Position numbers and translations under genes: made by a program. A model generated the notes under the pieces. The model did no database searches. It was not told the origin of the DNA and saw nothing but the letters and a program-made list of their open reading frames with translations. From contig CM119267.1 in assembly GCA_051294375.1 (NCBI GenBank), positions 17,276,606-17,340,605 of the forward strand: DNA of 64,000 bases, written 5' to 3'. This document shows positions 41,585-61,354 of the stretch, in pieces (the first letter of the stretch is position 1; each line of letters opens with the position of its first letter). Origin of the DNA: Paraspadella gotoi (taxonomy: Eukaryota; Chaetognatha).

Positions 41585-42384
41585 AAATAAGAAAAACCAG
41601 TCGACGAGAGAGCATGAATAAGATGCAAATATTTTCATCCATTGTTTGCGCATAACTTCGCGCTGTTTTGCAAGCTAAAAGTTTTGGACATTTCCAAAGG
41701 ACGCGCCACAAAATTAACGTCTTGTAATAAGCATGGCAGAGAGCCAAGTGATGAGAAGTGAAAGATTTCTTAAAAGATATCTTTGCTGGTATGTTAGAGT
41801 TTCACTGATGCTGGACCAACTTCTGAGAGACACGAGTCTCGTTATTGCACACTTTTTTAAAAAAAGGGTGACGAAACACCGTAGTTAAGTTTTCCTTTGA
41901 TCTCCGTAGCGTTTTCTGTGAATGTATGAAATTACATAAAAGAAAAGAGAGAGAGAGAAAACTTTATCTACGTAACCTCGAAAACGAGGTAGTTTGTAGT
42001 GTAGGACATAAACTCTCGTTGTAGTTCGTCGCTCCTAACTTCCTTTTGTGAACATTGTTGTTTGTTATTATTCTATTGATATGTTTTGATTATGATTTCC
42101 TTTCATACAGATTGTGATAATATTAATTAGCCATCGACGGGGTTTAGTATTGGTTTTGTATGTGTATTACTCATATGTCATTCTATATGTATTTTATGTG
42201 CTTGACTATTTATTTTGCGGAACTTACCCGAGAGAACATTGCTATTCTGATTGTATACCGATGCTTCCTTTTGCTTACCTCCAATTCTAGATCATGCTTG
42301 ATCTCAAAGACTTGCGTTTCAACCAGCGTTATTGATACTCTCAGAAGGGTGAGCAAGAGACAGAAAACCCTGCTCATCAGTAGA

Positions 42385-42568
42385 AGGTCCAGCTCTTTTC
42401 GGTAAAAGTTTAAGTACTTACAGTACAGCATTGCTACCGGGTGTAGTTCTTTTTAATAGATCATATTATCCTTACAATTTTTTATATTTGTACAAATTCT
42501 TATTCACTTACGGTAATATTTACCCATCCAAATGAATTTTTAAATAATTTCCTAAAAGAGCTGGACCT
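42385..42568. repeat. 15 bp perfect inverted repeat with ~154 bp spacer
   Basis: AGGTCCAGCTCTTTT at 42385-42399 and its exact reverse complement at 42554-42568. May be the ends of a small nonautonomous element. No other feature is seen between 41585 and 43000. Confidence 0.5.
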
Positions 42569-43074
42569 CCCTGTAATTGACTAATGTCTATCTAATGTCC
42601 AACATGCGAAGATTATCTGTTCGAAGTTAAAAGACGAGACGCAGTGAATAAGTACGACTGTACGTATTACAAAACCAGTGATTTATAATTTTGCTGATTG
42701 TAATTTTTGGGATCGTAATTACTAAGTGATTTTTGTAAATATGAAAACGTGATTAAGTAGAAATTAAAAAATACCACAACGAAAAAGACGCTTGTAATTT
42801 TTTCCCCCCAATTATTAAAAAATAATACACATATTAAATTTAGTAATATTGTGTTAAGACTATCTTTTCGTTGCGTTTATAGATATATAAAAGTATATTT
42901 GTTTACAAACAACGGGTTTTCATTCAATTGAAGAGACAGTTATATTTGTTATGAGTTAGTGACAAAATCGTTCAACATAATCGTTCATTATTAAGCAGTC
43001 CCTGAGCTGCTGATCAGGATGTAACACCGTGTTACAGGCGTGTTAAGCGCTCCGTCCCTCTCAACTGCTAGTCG

Positions 43075-43155
43075 ACCACCAGGCTAGAATCCCAGACCTT
43101 TGGGTTGGGAGGCGAACGACTTGCCTACGGCACCAATGGCCGCTGATGAACGGTT
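43075..43155 (-). mobile_element. tRNA-derived SINE-like head, minus strand
   Basis: On the minus strand, ttggtgccgtaggcaagtcg (A-box-like) is followed by cctcccaacccaaagg and a B-box-like gggattctagcc. Mutated boxes and no clean cloverleaf argue against a functional tRNA. Confidence 0.45.
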
Positions 43156-43273
43156 AGTGGATTTTAGTCCACCATACAATAATAGAAACATAGCTTAAGC
43201 TTTATTGAAGTATAGAACCAGAATTTGAAGGCAAAAAAGTTAAATATATAATTTGAATATTTTAAGAGAGTGT

Positions 43274-43311
43274 ACAATGTACAGTATACAATGTTGTACT
43301 CTGTACATTGT
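43274..43311. other. 11 bp inverted repeat
   Basis: ACAATGTACAG and its exact reverse complement CTGTACATTGT separated by 16 bases, about 200 bp upstream of the heat-shock element. Confidence 0.4.
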
Positions 43312-43514
43312 TGCCAATAGTTAGTCCTTGACCTTGGTTATATCACGTTAGAAATTGATTGACAATCTTTCGATTTAACCGGTAAAGAACAAAGAATAAC
43401 CAACCCTATTGCGGGAACTCTCGCTCTCGCACTATTTCCCCTTCTCGTTCACACACAAACACACACTCAAGTACTCCATGGCCCCCTTTCTCCCTCGATC
43501 CGCATCGGAAGTTA

Positions 43515-43537
43515 GAAACTTCTAGAAAACTCTCGAA
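43515..43537 (+). promoter_or_regulatory. Heat-shock element array of the HSP90 gene
   Basis: In perfect 5 bp phase: GAA (43515), TTC (43520), GAA (43525), an imperfect CTC (43530), GAA (43535). Alternating nGAAn units are the binding site of HSF trimers. It lies about 170 bp upstream of the TATA box. Confidence 0.8.
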
Positions 43538-43704
43538 GTTCGATCCTTCCTTTCCTCGTCGCCATCGTCGTCTTAATCGTCGTCGTCGTTACCCAGAAGC
43601 GTTTCGATCTTTCTCGTCTCGAGCTTCGGATTTGTCGATCCTCCCCCCCCACGCCCTCCTTGTCTACTCCCTCCTCTTCTTTCTAACCTCCCCATCATTG
43701 AGTT

Positions 43705-43712
43705 TATATAAA
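43705..43712 (+). promoter_or_regulatory. TATA box of the HSP90 gene
   Basis: TATATAAA preceded by gagttt. Transcription would start at about 43735-43745 (cctcgtgtttcacgc). Confidence 0.7.
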
Positions 43713-43739
43713 CGAAGGCTCATTGCGCAGACCTCGTGT

Positions 43740-50395
<6,656 letters not shown>

Positions 50396-51420
50396 AGGAT
50401 CGGGCTCGATCCATCTTCAAGAATCTCCAATTCTCCATCTTCAAATCTTCAGTCTGAACAACAAAATTTTGTAACATATTGCGCGGATTCCAGTGTTTTT
50501 TAACTTTACGTATTAGCGCAAAGCGTTCGTTAGTAGTTATAAATCGTTTTTTTTTTTTATTTGAAAAATGCATTGGTTATTGATTTTGACAGAACATGTT
50601 TTACAATGTTTCGGCGACAAGATTCGCCCGATGTTCATTTGTTTTGAAAAAAAAATCGGTTCAGTCTTCGCCCAGAGAAACTTTTTTAATCATGTCCATG
50701 TTATCTGATTTTTAATTAATTTTGATTAAAGAGAACAAAAAAAAAAGGGATTTTTTATAATTTTTATGCGGATCTGCTATGCAGGTCCGACTCTATAAGT
50801 CACAGTACGACAGTGTGTGTGTCGGTCACTACGTCGTTTTGATGATCAGTGGAAATGAATTCAAATAAGAAGCTTGGTTAAGATGTGATAAAGCTCGGTT
50901 GAGATATGATAAAGAAGTCAGGCGAAAGAGGAGTTATACTTGAATAGAGGTATGATAAAAGCTTGATTCATTGCTAAGAGATTGTTCATGATCTACTTTG
51001 ACTACGTCCTTACAAGTTCAATCCATCACACGATCAATCAATCATTTGATTACCATTAAACTATCGTCGGCTGTTCTGATGTTTATTCAAACTTGTTAAT
51101 TTATTCGGAGAGAGAGACAAAAAAGTTATTTTTTTTCTCTTTCACTAGCTAAGGAAAAGGATTATAAATATATACATTTTAAACATATGGCTTTAACAGA
51201 AGCTTACGTCATCGTCAGTTCGATTCTTAATCTTAACCTATGATTAAAAGCTTCCATTAAAAAAGGTCACAACCGATCAGGTTCGCGGTAGATCGAGTAA
51301 GAGTCTTTCGGGACAAGCTCAACTCATAAAAATATATCTATATATGTAAAAATATAATCAGGATAGTTAGAGTAAATAACCAATACCAATAGATAAATTA
51401 GTTCGGGTCTCGATCCCGAG
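50396..51420. other. Spacer between HSP90 and the BAR gene
   Basis: HSP90 3' UTR, then AT-rich sequence. Contains a short member of the MITE-like family at 50765-50800 (gcggatctgctatgcaggtccgactctataa region). The promoter of the BAR gene is expected just before 51421; no TATA box is obvious. Confidence 0.6.
50765..50830. mobile_element. Short match to the MITE-like family
   Basis: gatctgc, a short loop, gcaggtccgactctataa and then tgtcggtcac, the same order of motifs as around 14770-14795 and 13788. Confidence 0.45.
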
Positions 51421-54400
51421 ATGCCGAAGAAAACGGAGGAAGAAAAGAAAAAGGAAGAGGAGGAGAAGGCGAAGTATTGCGGAGGTCGAACCCCGTGGCA
51501 CGATCGCGCTGTCAGGTATGATGGTTTGTTCTTTTGTTAGCAGGGGCGGCGAGAGAAATGGCGGGCCCTCCCCACTGGCCCCCTGTCCGGGCCCCCCCTG
51601 CTCTCAATAATTTTAGTTTTTAGTTTTCGATTACCGACTTTCTGCTTTGAGAATTGCTCCAGAGTCCAGTGCTCAAACTTCTGCCTCCTCTTCTTTTTTC
51701 TTTTTTTTTCTTCTTCTTTTCCTTTTTTTCTTCTTTCTTTCCTACTTTTTTCTCTCTTCTCAGGGCCATCCCAGGCCCCCCTGGGGCCCGGGCCCTCCGC
51801 CTGAGGCTCGTAATTTTGTACATTTGCCCAGTGATATGCGAGATTTTCGCGGGCATATCCCTTATGCAGTTTAAACTGTTTAAAACTTCGCGCAGTTTCG
51901 GGGAAGCTAACTATAAGTTCACCGCAACTACGCCCTGCGGCGGTCTTCGCCGGGGATTTCCCCATTCAGGCATCCATCCGCCCCAATTCTTGACGGGGAC
52001 AAGACAATGGGCACTTATCATCTTCTCTCTTCTCGTATCTCTCTTTCTCTCTGTTTCTTCTATTTCCTCTCTCTCTCTCTCTCTCTCTTTCTTCTCTCTC
52101 TTCTCTATCTCTCTCTCTCTCTCTCTCTAACCATTTCTCTTTCTCTCTCGTCAATTTCTCTCTCTCTCATCCTTCATCTCTCCTCATCCTGCGGGCTCTC
52201 TCTCTGCTGCTGTGTCTCTCTTTACTCTCTCGAAGAAGAAGACGCAAAAGAAAGAATATCTGAAAAACAAGAAAAAAAAAATTAAGAAAGAAAAAAAAAG
52301 AAAGTACGAAAGAAAAAAAGAAAAAGAAAGAAAGAAAGGAAAAAGAAAATACAAAATCAAAGAAAAAAAGAAAAGAAAGAAGAAAACAATCAATCTATCA
52401 ATCAATCAATTAATGTTTGCAAACAATTATTTAATTAACTTTAATTAAATTTGTGTCTGTTAACTCGATTAATTAATTAATTATCACTAGTGATCGGTGG
52501 GTCAGATCTGACCATTGTTCGCCTCAAACTTCTTTGAAGAGAACTGGGTGTTGAGGTTAGGGGATTAGGGTTTTATGGTGAGGCTGCTTAGTTTAACGAA
52601 AAAAGAAAGAAGGAACGGAAGCAGAGATAGTTTCTATCACTAGTTTGGCTTGGAACTAAAAAAGTAAAAAAACATGAAATTTATATAATTTATTTTATCT
52701 ACAAAAATGAACTGAAACAATAAAAGATTTTTAAACTGATTAGATTTTATTTGTGAGAGTTTTTTTAGATTATTTTATATTTACAAGCCTGTAATGCTTT
52801 TTCAAACAGTATTTTTTTTATTGCCAAAGTGAACCAAAAATTTTTTTTAGTAAACTAATAAGTTTTTTGTAAAAACTTTCCAAGAACTGCGTATTTAGAA
52901 GTAACAGGTTTCTAACTGACAATAAGAAATTAATAGAAGAAAGCTTTTAATGATTAAAATAGTGGAGAGGGCAAAGACTTCTGTGAAGCCAAGTTAATGT
53001 GAGACCTAATAACATACAAATTTGCTTTTTGAGTTTTAAGCTTGCACCTTAGCAGGAAGACAGATAGTCTTTGAGAGTACTGTGCTAGATTATGAATAAA
53101 TTATATTTCTACTAACTTTCATTTTTTTCTGGTATGCCAAAGACCGAATCTCATTCTTCAGCCATAAACAAGCAATGATATTATTTGTTAATTTTTAAAT
53201 TAGGATCATTATATTTTTTGATGTTTTCAGGTTAAATATTTTTATAAAAGGACTGCCTATGAATCAGAAAGATTTGGATTCGGTGCCGGGGATAGGGACA
53301 TTCAAATGTTAATCCATCAAAATAGTGGCGGGGATTCCCCGCCGTGGTAATGCTGGGGCTTCACAATGTTCTCCCATAAAAATAGTGGCGGGGATCCAAA
53401 ACAGGGGAAATGAAGACAAGTTCCGTGAAATCAGAAAGAGAGCGCAGTTGAAACTGTTCCTTATAGCGCAGATTCAACTGCGCCTTTTGGACGGCGTAAT
53501 ACTTGGTATATGCCCACTATATCTTCAGAAAAAGCCTATTTTGGCTGTAAGTTTAAGGAATGCAAGATCGTTTTTTAAACTTAAGAATTAGGGTTAGTGC
53601 TAGAAATAAAGGTTAGGTTGAATATTAGAAGTTTGCTTAGAGATATTATAAAATATTAGGGGATAAGGTTAAATTTCTTCTCATCCTTTATCTGCCCTCC
53701 CCCGTTTAAATATTCCAGCATTCCGTTAACCACCCTGCGTGACTACACTGAGTGCAAAGCGAAATGCGACGTTCCCAAATACCCCGTCATGGGCAACGGA
53801 GAGAACATGGTGTTCCTGGCCTATCCTCCTATCGGTTCCAACGAGTGGCAGGAGCAGCAGCAAACTAATCGGGAGCGGCGGCAGCAGCGGGAAGGAGCTG
53901 AATTTGACGAGACTGAAACGGGCGAAGGATGGGTGTCATTGCATGGTGTTTGACTTTTTATGATCATTTATTTAAATACTATTTTTCTTTGACAATTTCA
54001 AATTGGGATTTTTGGGACAGATCCTGCGGAAGAAGAGCCGGAAACGTCACGCGACGACGCCGATCGACTCGCTGGGCGCGCATCGCCGAACGCAGCGCCA
54101 TCGGCATCGAATCGTAACCGCGCCGCGGACGATACCGTAGCGCCGGAGACGCCGCGACTTTACGCCGCCATGTCAGAGGACGCAGCCCAGACGAGGAACA
54201 ACAATAATTTTTACGACGACGACGACGACGACGACTACGGCGACGAAAGCGGCGACAGGGACGACGAAGGCAACAACGCTGATTTCGACCTTGCTGCCGC
54301 TTACGGAGCGGCGGAGGCTGCGGCCGACAGCGCCCCCGCAGGAGGATTTAATTCGGCGATCGGCGACGAAGAAGGATTTTCTGCTGATAACGATAACCGA

Positions 54401-57400
54401 AACTGGTCGAGTGTTTTTTGGAAAATTTGATACACATTATAATAAATAAAAATAATAAATAAAAAAATATATAAATAAATACACAAAAAAATAAATAAAT
54501 AAAGAATTGAATATGACAGGAATTACACCACTCCGCATCAACAGCCTGAGCAGCCATTCGAGATTGTACAGCAACAGCAAGTTCAGCCTCGAGAGTTCGT
54601 CGTCGACTCGGCCGAGGAATCCGCTGCGGAGGCGCGGAAGTCGCCCGTCGACGACGACTTTTACGACTGCGGACAATCGGAGAATGACGACGACGACGAC
54701 GACGAGAACGACTATTTCGCCGCCTTCGACGAACTGGAAGTCGACGTCGATGGCGTCGAAGGAAGAGACGGTGGAAAATCCTCCAAGAAGACGAAGAAGC
54801 CGAAGGACGAGAACAACAACAAGGATAACAACGAGAAATCGTTGGGGAAGAAGAGCGGGAAGTCGGGGAAGAAGGGGAGGGGAGAGAAAGTGGGGAAGGG
54901 GAAGAAGGGAGATGAAGTGGGGATCAAGGACGAAAATAAGAACCGACGGAGAACCATCATGGACAAGTTGTTGAGCGCCGGGAACAAGTAATCAAGCGGT
55001 GAGAGAGAGGGAGGGAGGAAGAGAGAGAGAGAGAGAGGGAGAGAGAGAGGGAAGGTGGAGGGAAAAGAGAGAGATTGATTAGATAGATATGAACCATCAT
55101 GGACAAGTTGTTGAGCGCCGGGAACAAGAACAAGGGTGAGAGAGAGAGGAGGGAGGAAGGAAGAGAGAGAGGGAGGGAAGAGGAGGGAAAAGAGAGAAGA
55201 TTGATAGATAGATAGAACCATCATGGACAAGTTGTTTGAGCGCCGGGAACAAGAACAAGGGTGAGAGAGAGAGGGAGGAGAAGAGAGAGAGAGAGGGAGA
55301 GAGGGAGGGAAGAGTGGAGGGAAAGAGAGAGAGATTGATAGATAGATAGAACCATCATGGACAAGTGTTTGAGCGCCGGGAACAAGAACAAGGGTGAGAG
55401 AGAGAGATGGAGGAGGAAGGAGAGAGAGAGGGAGAGAGAGGAGAGGGGAGGAAGGTGGGAGGGAAAGAGAGAGGATATAGAAAGATAGAACCATCATGGA
55501 CAAGTTGTTGAGCCGCCGGAACAAGAACAAGGTGTGAGAGAGAGAAGATGGAGGAGGAAGGAAGAGAGAGAGAGAGAGAGGGAGAGAGGAGGAGGTGGAG
55601 AGCAAAGAGAGAGAGATTGATAGATAGATAGAACCATCATGGACAAGTTGTTGAGCGCCCGGAACAAGAACAAGGGTGAGAGAGAGAGATGGGAGAAGGA
55701 GAAGAGAGAGGAGAGAGAGGGAGAGAGGGAGGAAGGTGGAGGAAAGAGAGAGGAGATTGATAGATAGATAGAACCATCATGGACAAGTTGTTGAGCGCCG
55801 GGAACAAGAAACAAGGGTAGAGAGAGAGATGGAGGGAGGAAGGAAGAGAGAGAGGAGAGAGAGGAGAGAGGAGAAGGTGGAGGAAAAGAGAGAGATTGAT
55901 AGATAGATAGAACCATCATGGACAAGTTGTTGAGCGCCGGGAACAAGAACAAGGGTGAGGAGAGAGAATGGAGGGAGGAAGGAAGAGAGAGAGGGAGAGA
56001 GAGGAGAGAGGGAGGGAAGGTGGGAGGGAAAGAGAGAGAGATTGATAGATAAGATAGAACATCATGGACAAGTTGGTGAGCGCCGGGAACAAGAATCAAG
56101 CGGTGAGAGAGGAGATGGGGAGAGGAGAAAGAAGAGAGAGAGAGGAGAGAGGGAGGAAAGGTGGGAGGCAAAAGAGAGAGAGATTGATAGATAGATAGAA
56201 CCATCCGACAAGTTGTTGAGCGCCGGGAACAAGAACAAGAGTGATGAAGAGGGGAGGAGAGAAGGAAGGAGAGAGAGCAGAGTTAGAGAGAGAGGGAGAG
56301 AGGAGAAGGTGGGAGCAGCAGAAGAGAGAGAGATTTGATATATAGATAGAAACCATTCATGGACAAGTTGTTGAGCGCCAGGAACAAAACAAGGGTGGAG
56401 AGAGAGGAAAGCAGAGAGAGGAGAGAGAGAGAGAGAGGGAGAGAGAGAGAGAGAGGGAAGAGAGAGATAGAGAGATGGAGAGAGCGAGAGAAGATTGATA
56501 GAAGTATAGATAGATTAGATAGTAAGAAGAGACTATCAGAATTCATTTAACGAAATTCCAGGTGTGGTCGGCCCCGCCAAAAATCTCTCGGTCAACGCGG
56601 CGGCCGCCGCCGGCGCCGCCTCCTTCTCAACCAACGCGCTGGGCAAAAGCAGCGGACTCTCCAACCAGATCTCGGGGATTCTCTCGGGCATCGTGTCGCC
56701 AGGGGGCGAGGATCCAAACGAACGGGGCGAGTTCGCCGACGTCCCGTGTCTGGCGCTCGATCACGAAAATCCGCCCATGAAGACTCTGCTGGAATACGTT
56801 CAGGTGGGTATCTCTGTATATATATATATATATCTATATAGAGATAGAGGAGAGAAATATCGAAACACGGACTAGATTCATCCTTCGAATGATTGATTGA
56901 TTGATTGTGGATGCGCGACTTAAGCGGCGATTTCATCGATCCTCAGCATCCGGAACGCCTTCCCAACAACGCCAACGCGATTGTGGACCACATTGATGAC
57001 GAGTACAAGGACGCCAGACATATGGCCAAGATTTATCACAAGTTCCTCCAGTGAGTGAATTAGGGGAAGAAAGGGGGAGGAGATGAACTGGGTTTAATTG
57101 TAATCTATGAAATTGGTACAACCAATATAAAAATTATCCATTCGTTTAATAAATAAGCTATCTTGCCCCTGACTTTGGACTGGGTTTTGTGGTTTAAGGC
57201 CTCCATCACTCTTACAAGATAATGACATAGCAGGTCCCTGCAAGCTTTCAATCAAGACTCTTTCACAGTCTCGTTTATTCACTCCCAGAGTACTTGGCTT
57301 CCCTATCATTGAAAATATTTCAAAAAATGTTTCAATTGTATGAAAAGACCACTCCCTTAAGTATTAGATCGAGCGTTGTCAACACAATTTATATTTTTAT

Positions 57401-59103
57401 TTTTATCTTTATTACGCTCAAGACTACTAAGTCAGCCACATAAAGTTAAAAACTCTTACTTGCAAAATGAATAGTATTTGGTAGTATCTTATTCCGTCTT
57501 AAAGTGCTATTATTATTAATGTATATAAAGAACTGAAGAAGATGAACGCGATGAGTAAAGAATATTTGATCACAAATGTTATTAATAAAGTCAGCTCAAC
57601 AAGATTTATAAGATAGACGAAAATTATTTTCTAAATTTATAATTTGGGAGGGATCAGCAATAAAAACAAAATTAGTGTCAATAATTCAGTAAAGGGTATA
57701 ATTAGAACTGCAATATGAAAATTAAATTATTATCGTTTTAAATTTCTTTTTACTGAAAGATATTAAGCTCAGTGATTACAATCTCTCTTCAGCGACATCT
57801 ACCACGAGTTGACGATCGCTTTGAAGCCCCGTCCCCACTACGAGACGGCGTGGAGCGCCATCGCTGGCGCCCTCAATACTAAAAGGGTCGACGTTTATCC
57901 CGAATACAAACTCGGCTTTATTTTTCAGGTTAGCCTCCGAATACAATACATTACAATACAATAGATTACTATACAATGCAATACAATAGAATATAATATT
58001 TGATATAGTATACAAGAGCTAAGAGTTTGTTACGATGTTTTTACACGAACGGGCGTTGACTTCTTCCTTTACCCCACCTCCATCTGCAATGTCGTTGTCG
58101 ACAACGCCCCCTTCGTGGCTTCGGGGTTGTTAATGCAATTTGGTCTGAAAATTTTTTGGCGCCATTTCGCCGTAGGGGGACTCTGTCTCCCACTTTTTCC
58201 CGTCTTTTTGTTTTTTTTTGGTTCCACTTGTCTGCCGTCGAATCCCCAGGCGTCTGCCACGTTTTATTTTTTTTTTAAGTTTCTTTCTTTTTTTTTTTTT
58301 TATTATTCAAATTCTTTGTTTTGTTTTGTTTCTTCTACTTTCTTTCTTTTCCTCGTTTTTCTTTTTTTCTCGTTCCAATCTTTTTTTGGCGAATCTTGTT
58401 CCGTTTTTTTTTTCGCCTCCAGGGAAACTCTTCATGACTTGTGAATAATAATTTACTCAGATTAAAAATGTTCACTCTTTCTCTCTCGGTCTCGTTCGCG
58501 TTCTTTTCTCTCTCTTCTCTCTCTTCTCTCCCTCTCTCTCCCTCGTTTACTCCATTCTCTTCTTTTTGATTCATAAATTTGTTACTTTTGTTATTTCGTT
58601 CTCAATTTTTTTCTTCGAATTATTTTTAATTGTTTTGACAGCACGCCGCGCCCATCAATTGGCTTTAATTTAGTTTATTTTCATAAAAACAAATAAAGTT
58701 GAGAAAAAAGGTGAGAGAATGAAAGATCTAAAGAGAAATCCAATCGAAAGAAAGATGTCGATGAAAGACTTGAGATTTTTTCATCGGGAAAATCGTTGTT
58801 TAACGATGTGTGACGATGAGCGGAGCTTTAATCGACTAAGGAAATTACCAGCTGGCGTTGGACCAGTCTTAATATGGAGGTGAAAAAAAAAGAGACAAGT
58901 TTCTATCATTCCCAAGTTTTTACAGTCTCACATTGTCGTTTGAGATTAGTATCTTGGCCTCGTAACCTTGGCTGATTAAATTCCGGTTTATTCTAATCTC
59001 ATTTGCATATTATACTAAATCAATCAATAAATAAATATATAAAAAATAAAGTTAAAAAAAAGTTTAAAAAAAAAAATGAAAAATATAAATAAATAAAATA
59101 AAA

Positions 59104-59146
<43 letters not shown>

Positions 59147-60363
59147 AATAAATTAAATAAATAAATAATAAATCAATATCAATCAATCAATCAATCAATC
59201 AATCAAGATCAAAATAAAATAAATAAATAATAAATAAAATAAATAATAACATCCAAATTCAATCAATCCACCCTCCCCGGCGTAGCGCTTCGGGCGGAAC
59301 TGCAACGTGGAAAACTCTCCCCTGGAGGAAGGCCTCTTCGAAGTGGGCGAGTCCTTCGCGCTGAAGGCCTCATTGAAGGAGGCGCTCTTCCACGACATCG
59401 TCGCCTCTTTTCTCAATCCGTTGAAGGAATTTTTGAGTNNNNNNNNNNNNNNNNNNNNNNNNNCGTATAATCGCCGCTCTCGCGACCAACCCCCTTCGCA
59501 ACCGTTCCCCCCCCCCAACCCCACCCCACCCCCGAACCACCCTCACTCAAAAATTCCTTCAACGGATTGAGAAAAGAGGCGACGATGTCGTGGAAGAGCG
59601 CCTCCTTCAATGAGGCCTTCAGCGCGAAGGACTCGCCCACTTCGAAGAGGCCTTCCTCCAGGGGAGAGTTTTCCACGTTGCAGTTCCGCCCGAAGCGCTA
59701 CGACGGGAGGGTGGATTGATTGATTGATTGATTTATTTATTTATTTTATTTATATATTTATTTATTTATTATATTATATTATTATTGATTATTGATTGAT
59801 TATTGATTGATTGATTATTGATTGATTATATTTTATTTATTATTATTTTATTATTTATTTATTTATTTATTTATTTATATTTATTTATTTATTTATTATT
59901 TATTTATTATTTATTATTATTATTATTATATTATATTTATTATTTATTTATTTTTTTTTTTTTTTTTTAAAAACTTTTGATATGATATGATAGAAACTTA
60001 ACGTCTTTTTTTTTCACCTACATATTAAGACTGGTCCAACGCCAGCTGGTAATTTCCTTAGTCGATTAAAGCCCCGCTCATCGTCACACATCGTTAAACA
60101 ACGATTTTCCCGATGAAAAAATCTCAAGTCTTTCATCGACATCTTTCTTTCGATTGGATTTCTCTTTAGATCTTTCATTCTCTCACCTTTTTTCTCAACT
60201 ATATTTGGTTTATGAAAATAAACTAATTAAAGCCAATTGATGGGCGCGGCGTGCTGTCAAAACAATAAAAATAATTCGAAGAAAAAAATTGAGAACGAAA
60301 TAACAAAAGTAACAAATTTATGAATCAAAAAGAAGAGAATGGAGTAAACGAGGGAGAGAGAGG

Positions 60364-60435
<72 letters not shown>

Positions 60436-61280
60436 AGAGAAAGAGAGAAGAAGAGAAAGAGTGACATTTTTATGATGAAATTTTATTCACAAGTCATGAA
60501 GAGTTTCCCTGGAGGCGAAAAAAAAAAACGGAACAAGATTCGCCAAAAAAAGATTGGAACGAGAAAAAAAGAAAAACGAGAAAAGAAAGAAAGTAGAAGA
60601 AACAAAACAAAACAAGAATTTGAATAATAAAAAAAAAAAAAGAAAAGAAACTTAAAAAAAAAATAAAACGTGGCAGACGCCTGGGGATTCGACGGCAGAC
60701 AAGTGGAACCAAAAAAAAACAAAAAGACGGGAAAAAGTGGGAGACAGAGTCCCCCTACGGCGAAATGGCGCCAAAAAATTTTCAGACCAAATTGCATTAA
60801 CAACCCCGAAGCCACGAAGGGGCGTTGTCGACAACGACATTTGCAGATGGAGGTGGGGTAAAGGAAGAAGTCAAACGCCCGTTCGTGTAAAAACATCGTA
60901 ACAAAACTCTTAGCTCTTGTATACTATATCAATATTATATTCTATGTTATTGCATTGTATAGTAATCTATTGTATTGTAATGTATTGTATTCGGAGGCTA
61001 ACCTGAAAATAAAGCCGAGTTTTTTTTTTTCTTTCTCGTCAGCCAAAGACTGGCCGGAGATGACGATTCACGACCAGCACGTGGAGGGTCTGGCGAGGAA
61101 GTTGATGAAGGCGAAGACGGACCCTACCAAGAACAAGAAGGACGAAAAGGGGGGAGCGGGGAAGAACAAGAACGCCCGCCGGTCGTCGGCCGAGACTGGC
61201 ATGGGGACGAATAATAACGGTTTGGGATGAGAATGAGGGAGATAACGAGAGAAAGAAAGAAATAGAGAGAGAAAGAAGGA

Positions 61281-61354
<74 letters not shown>

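Larger units (their letters stand above)
57911..61020. repeat. Large inverted repeat (arms ~1.5 kb) around an N gap in BAR intron 8
   Basis: The left arm 57911-59438 runs from the end of exon 7 (ctcggctttatttttcaggt) through exon 8. The right arm about 59545-61020 is its reverse complement, ending acctgaaaataaagccgag. It therefore carries an antisense copy of exon 8 at about 59547-59697 and of the exon 7 end. Arms differ in microsatellite length (for example GA at 60359-60430). Exons 8 and 9 still join in phase across it. Confidence 0.9.

Noticed and set aside
43075-43155. Functional tRNA gene
   Set aside because: Boxes are mutated and no clean acceptor stem or anticodon arm can be drawn.
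54712-56546. Minus-strand Ser/Leu/Pro-rich frames up to ~300 codons
   Set aside because: Antisense reading of the GA-rich tandem array; composition only.
58069-58260. Frame present twice, at 58069-58260 (minus) and 60670-60861 (plus)
   Set aside because: Intron sequence seen twice because of the inverted repeat; no splice sites or family features.
59413-59676. Minus-strand copy of the BAR exon 8 protein
   Set aside because: Right arm of the inverted repeat; runs into the N gap and is not an independent gene.
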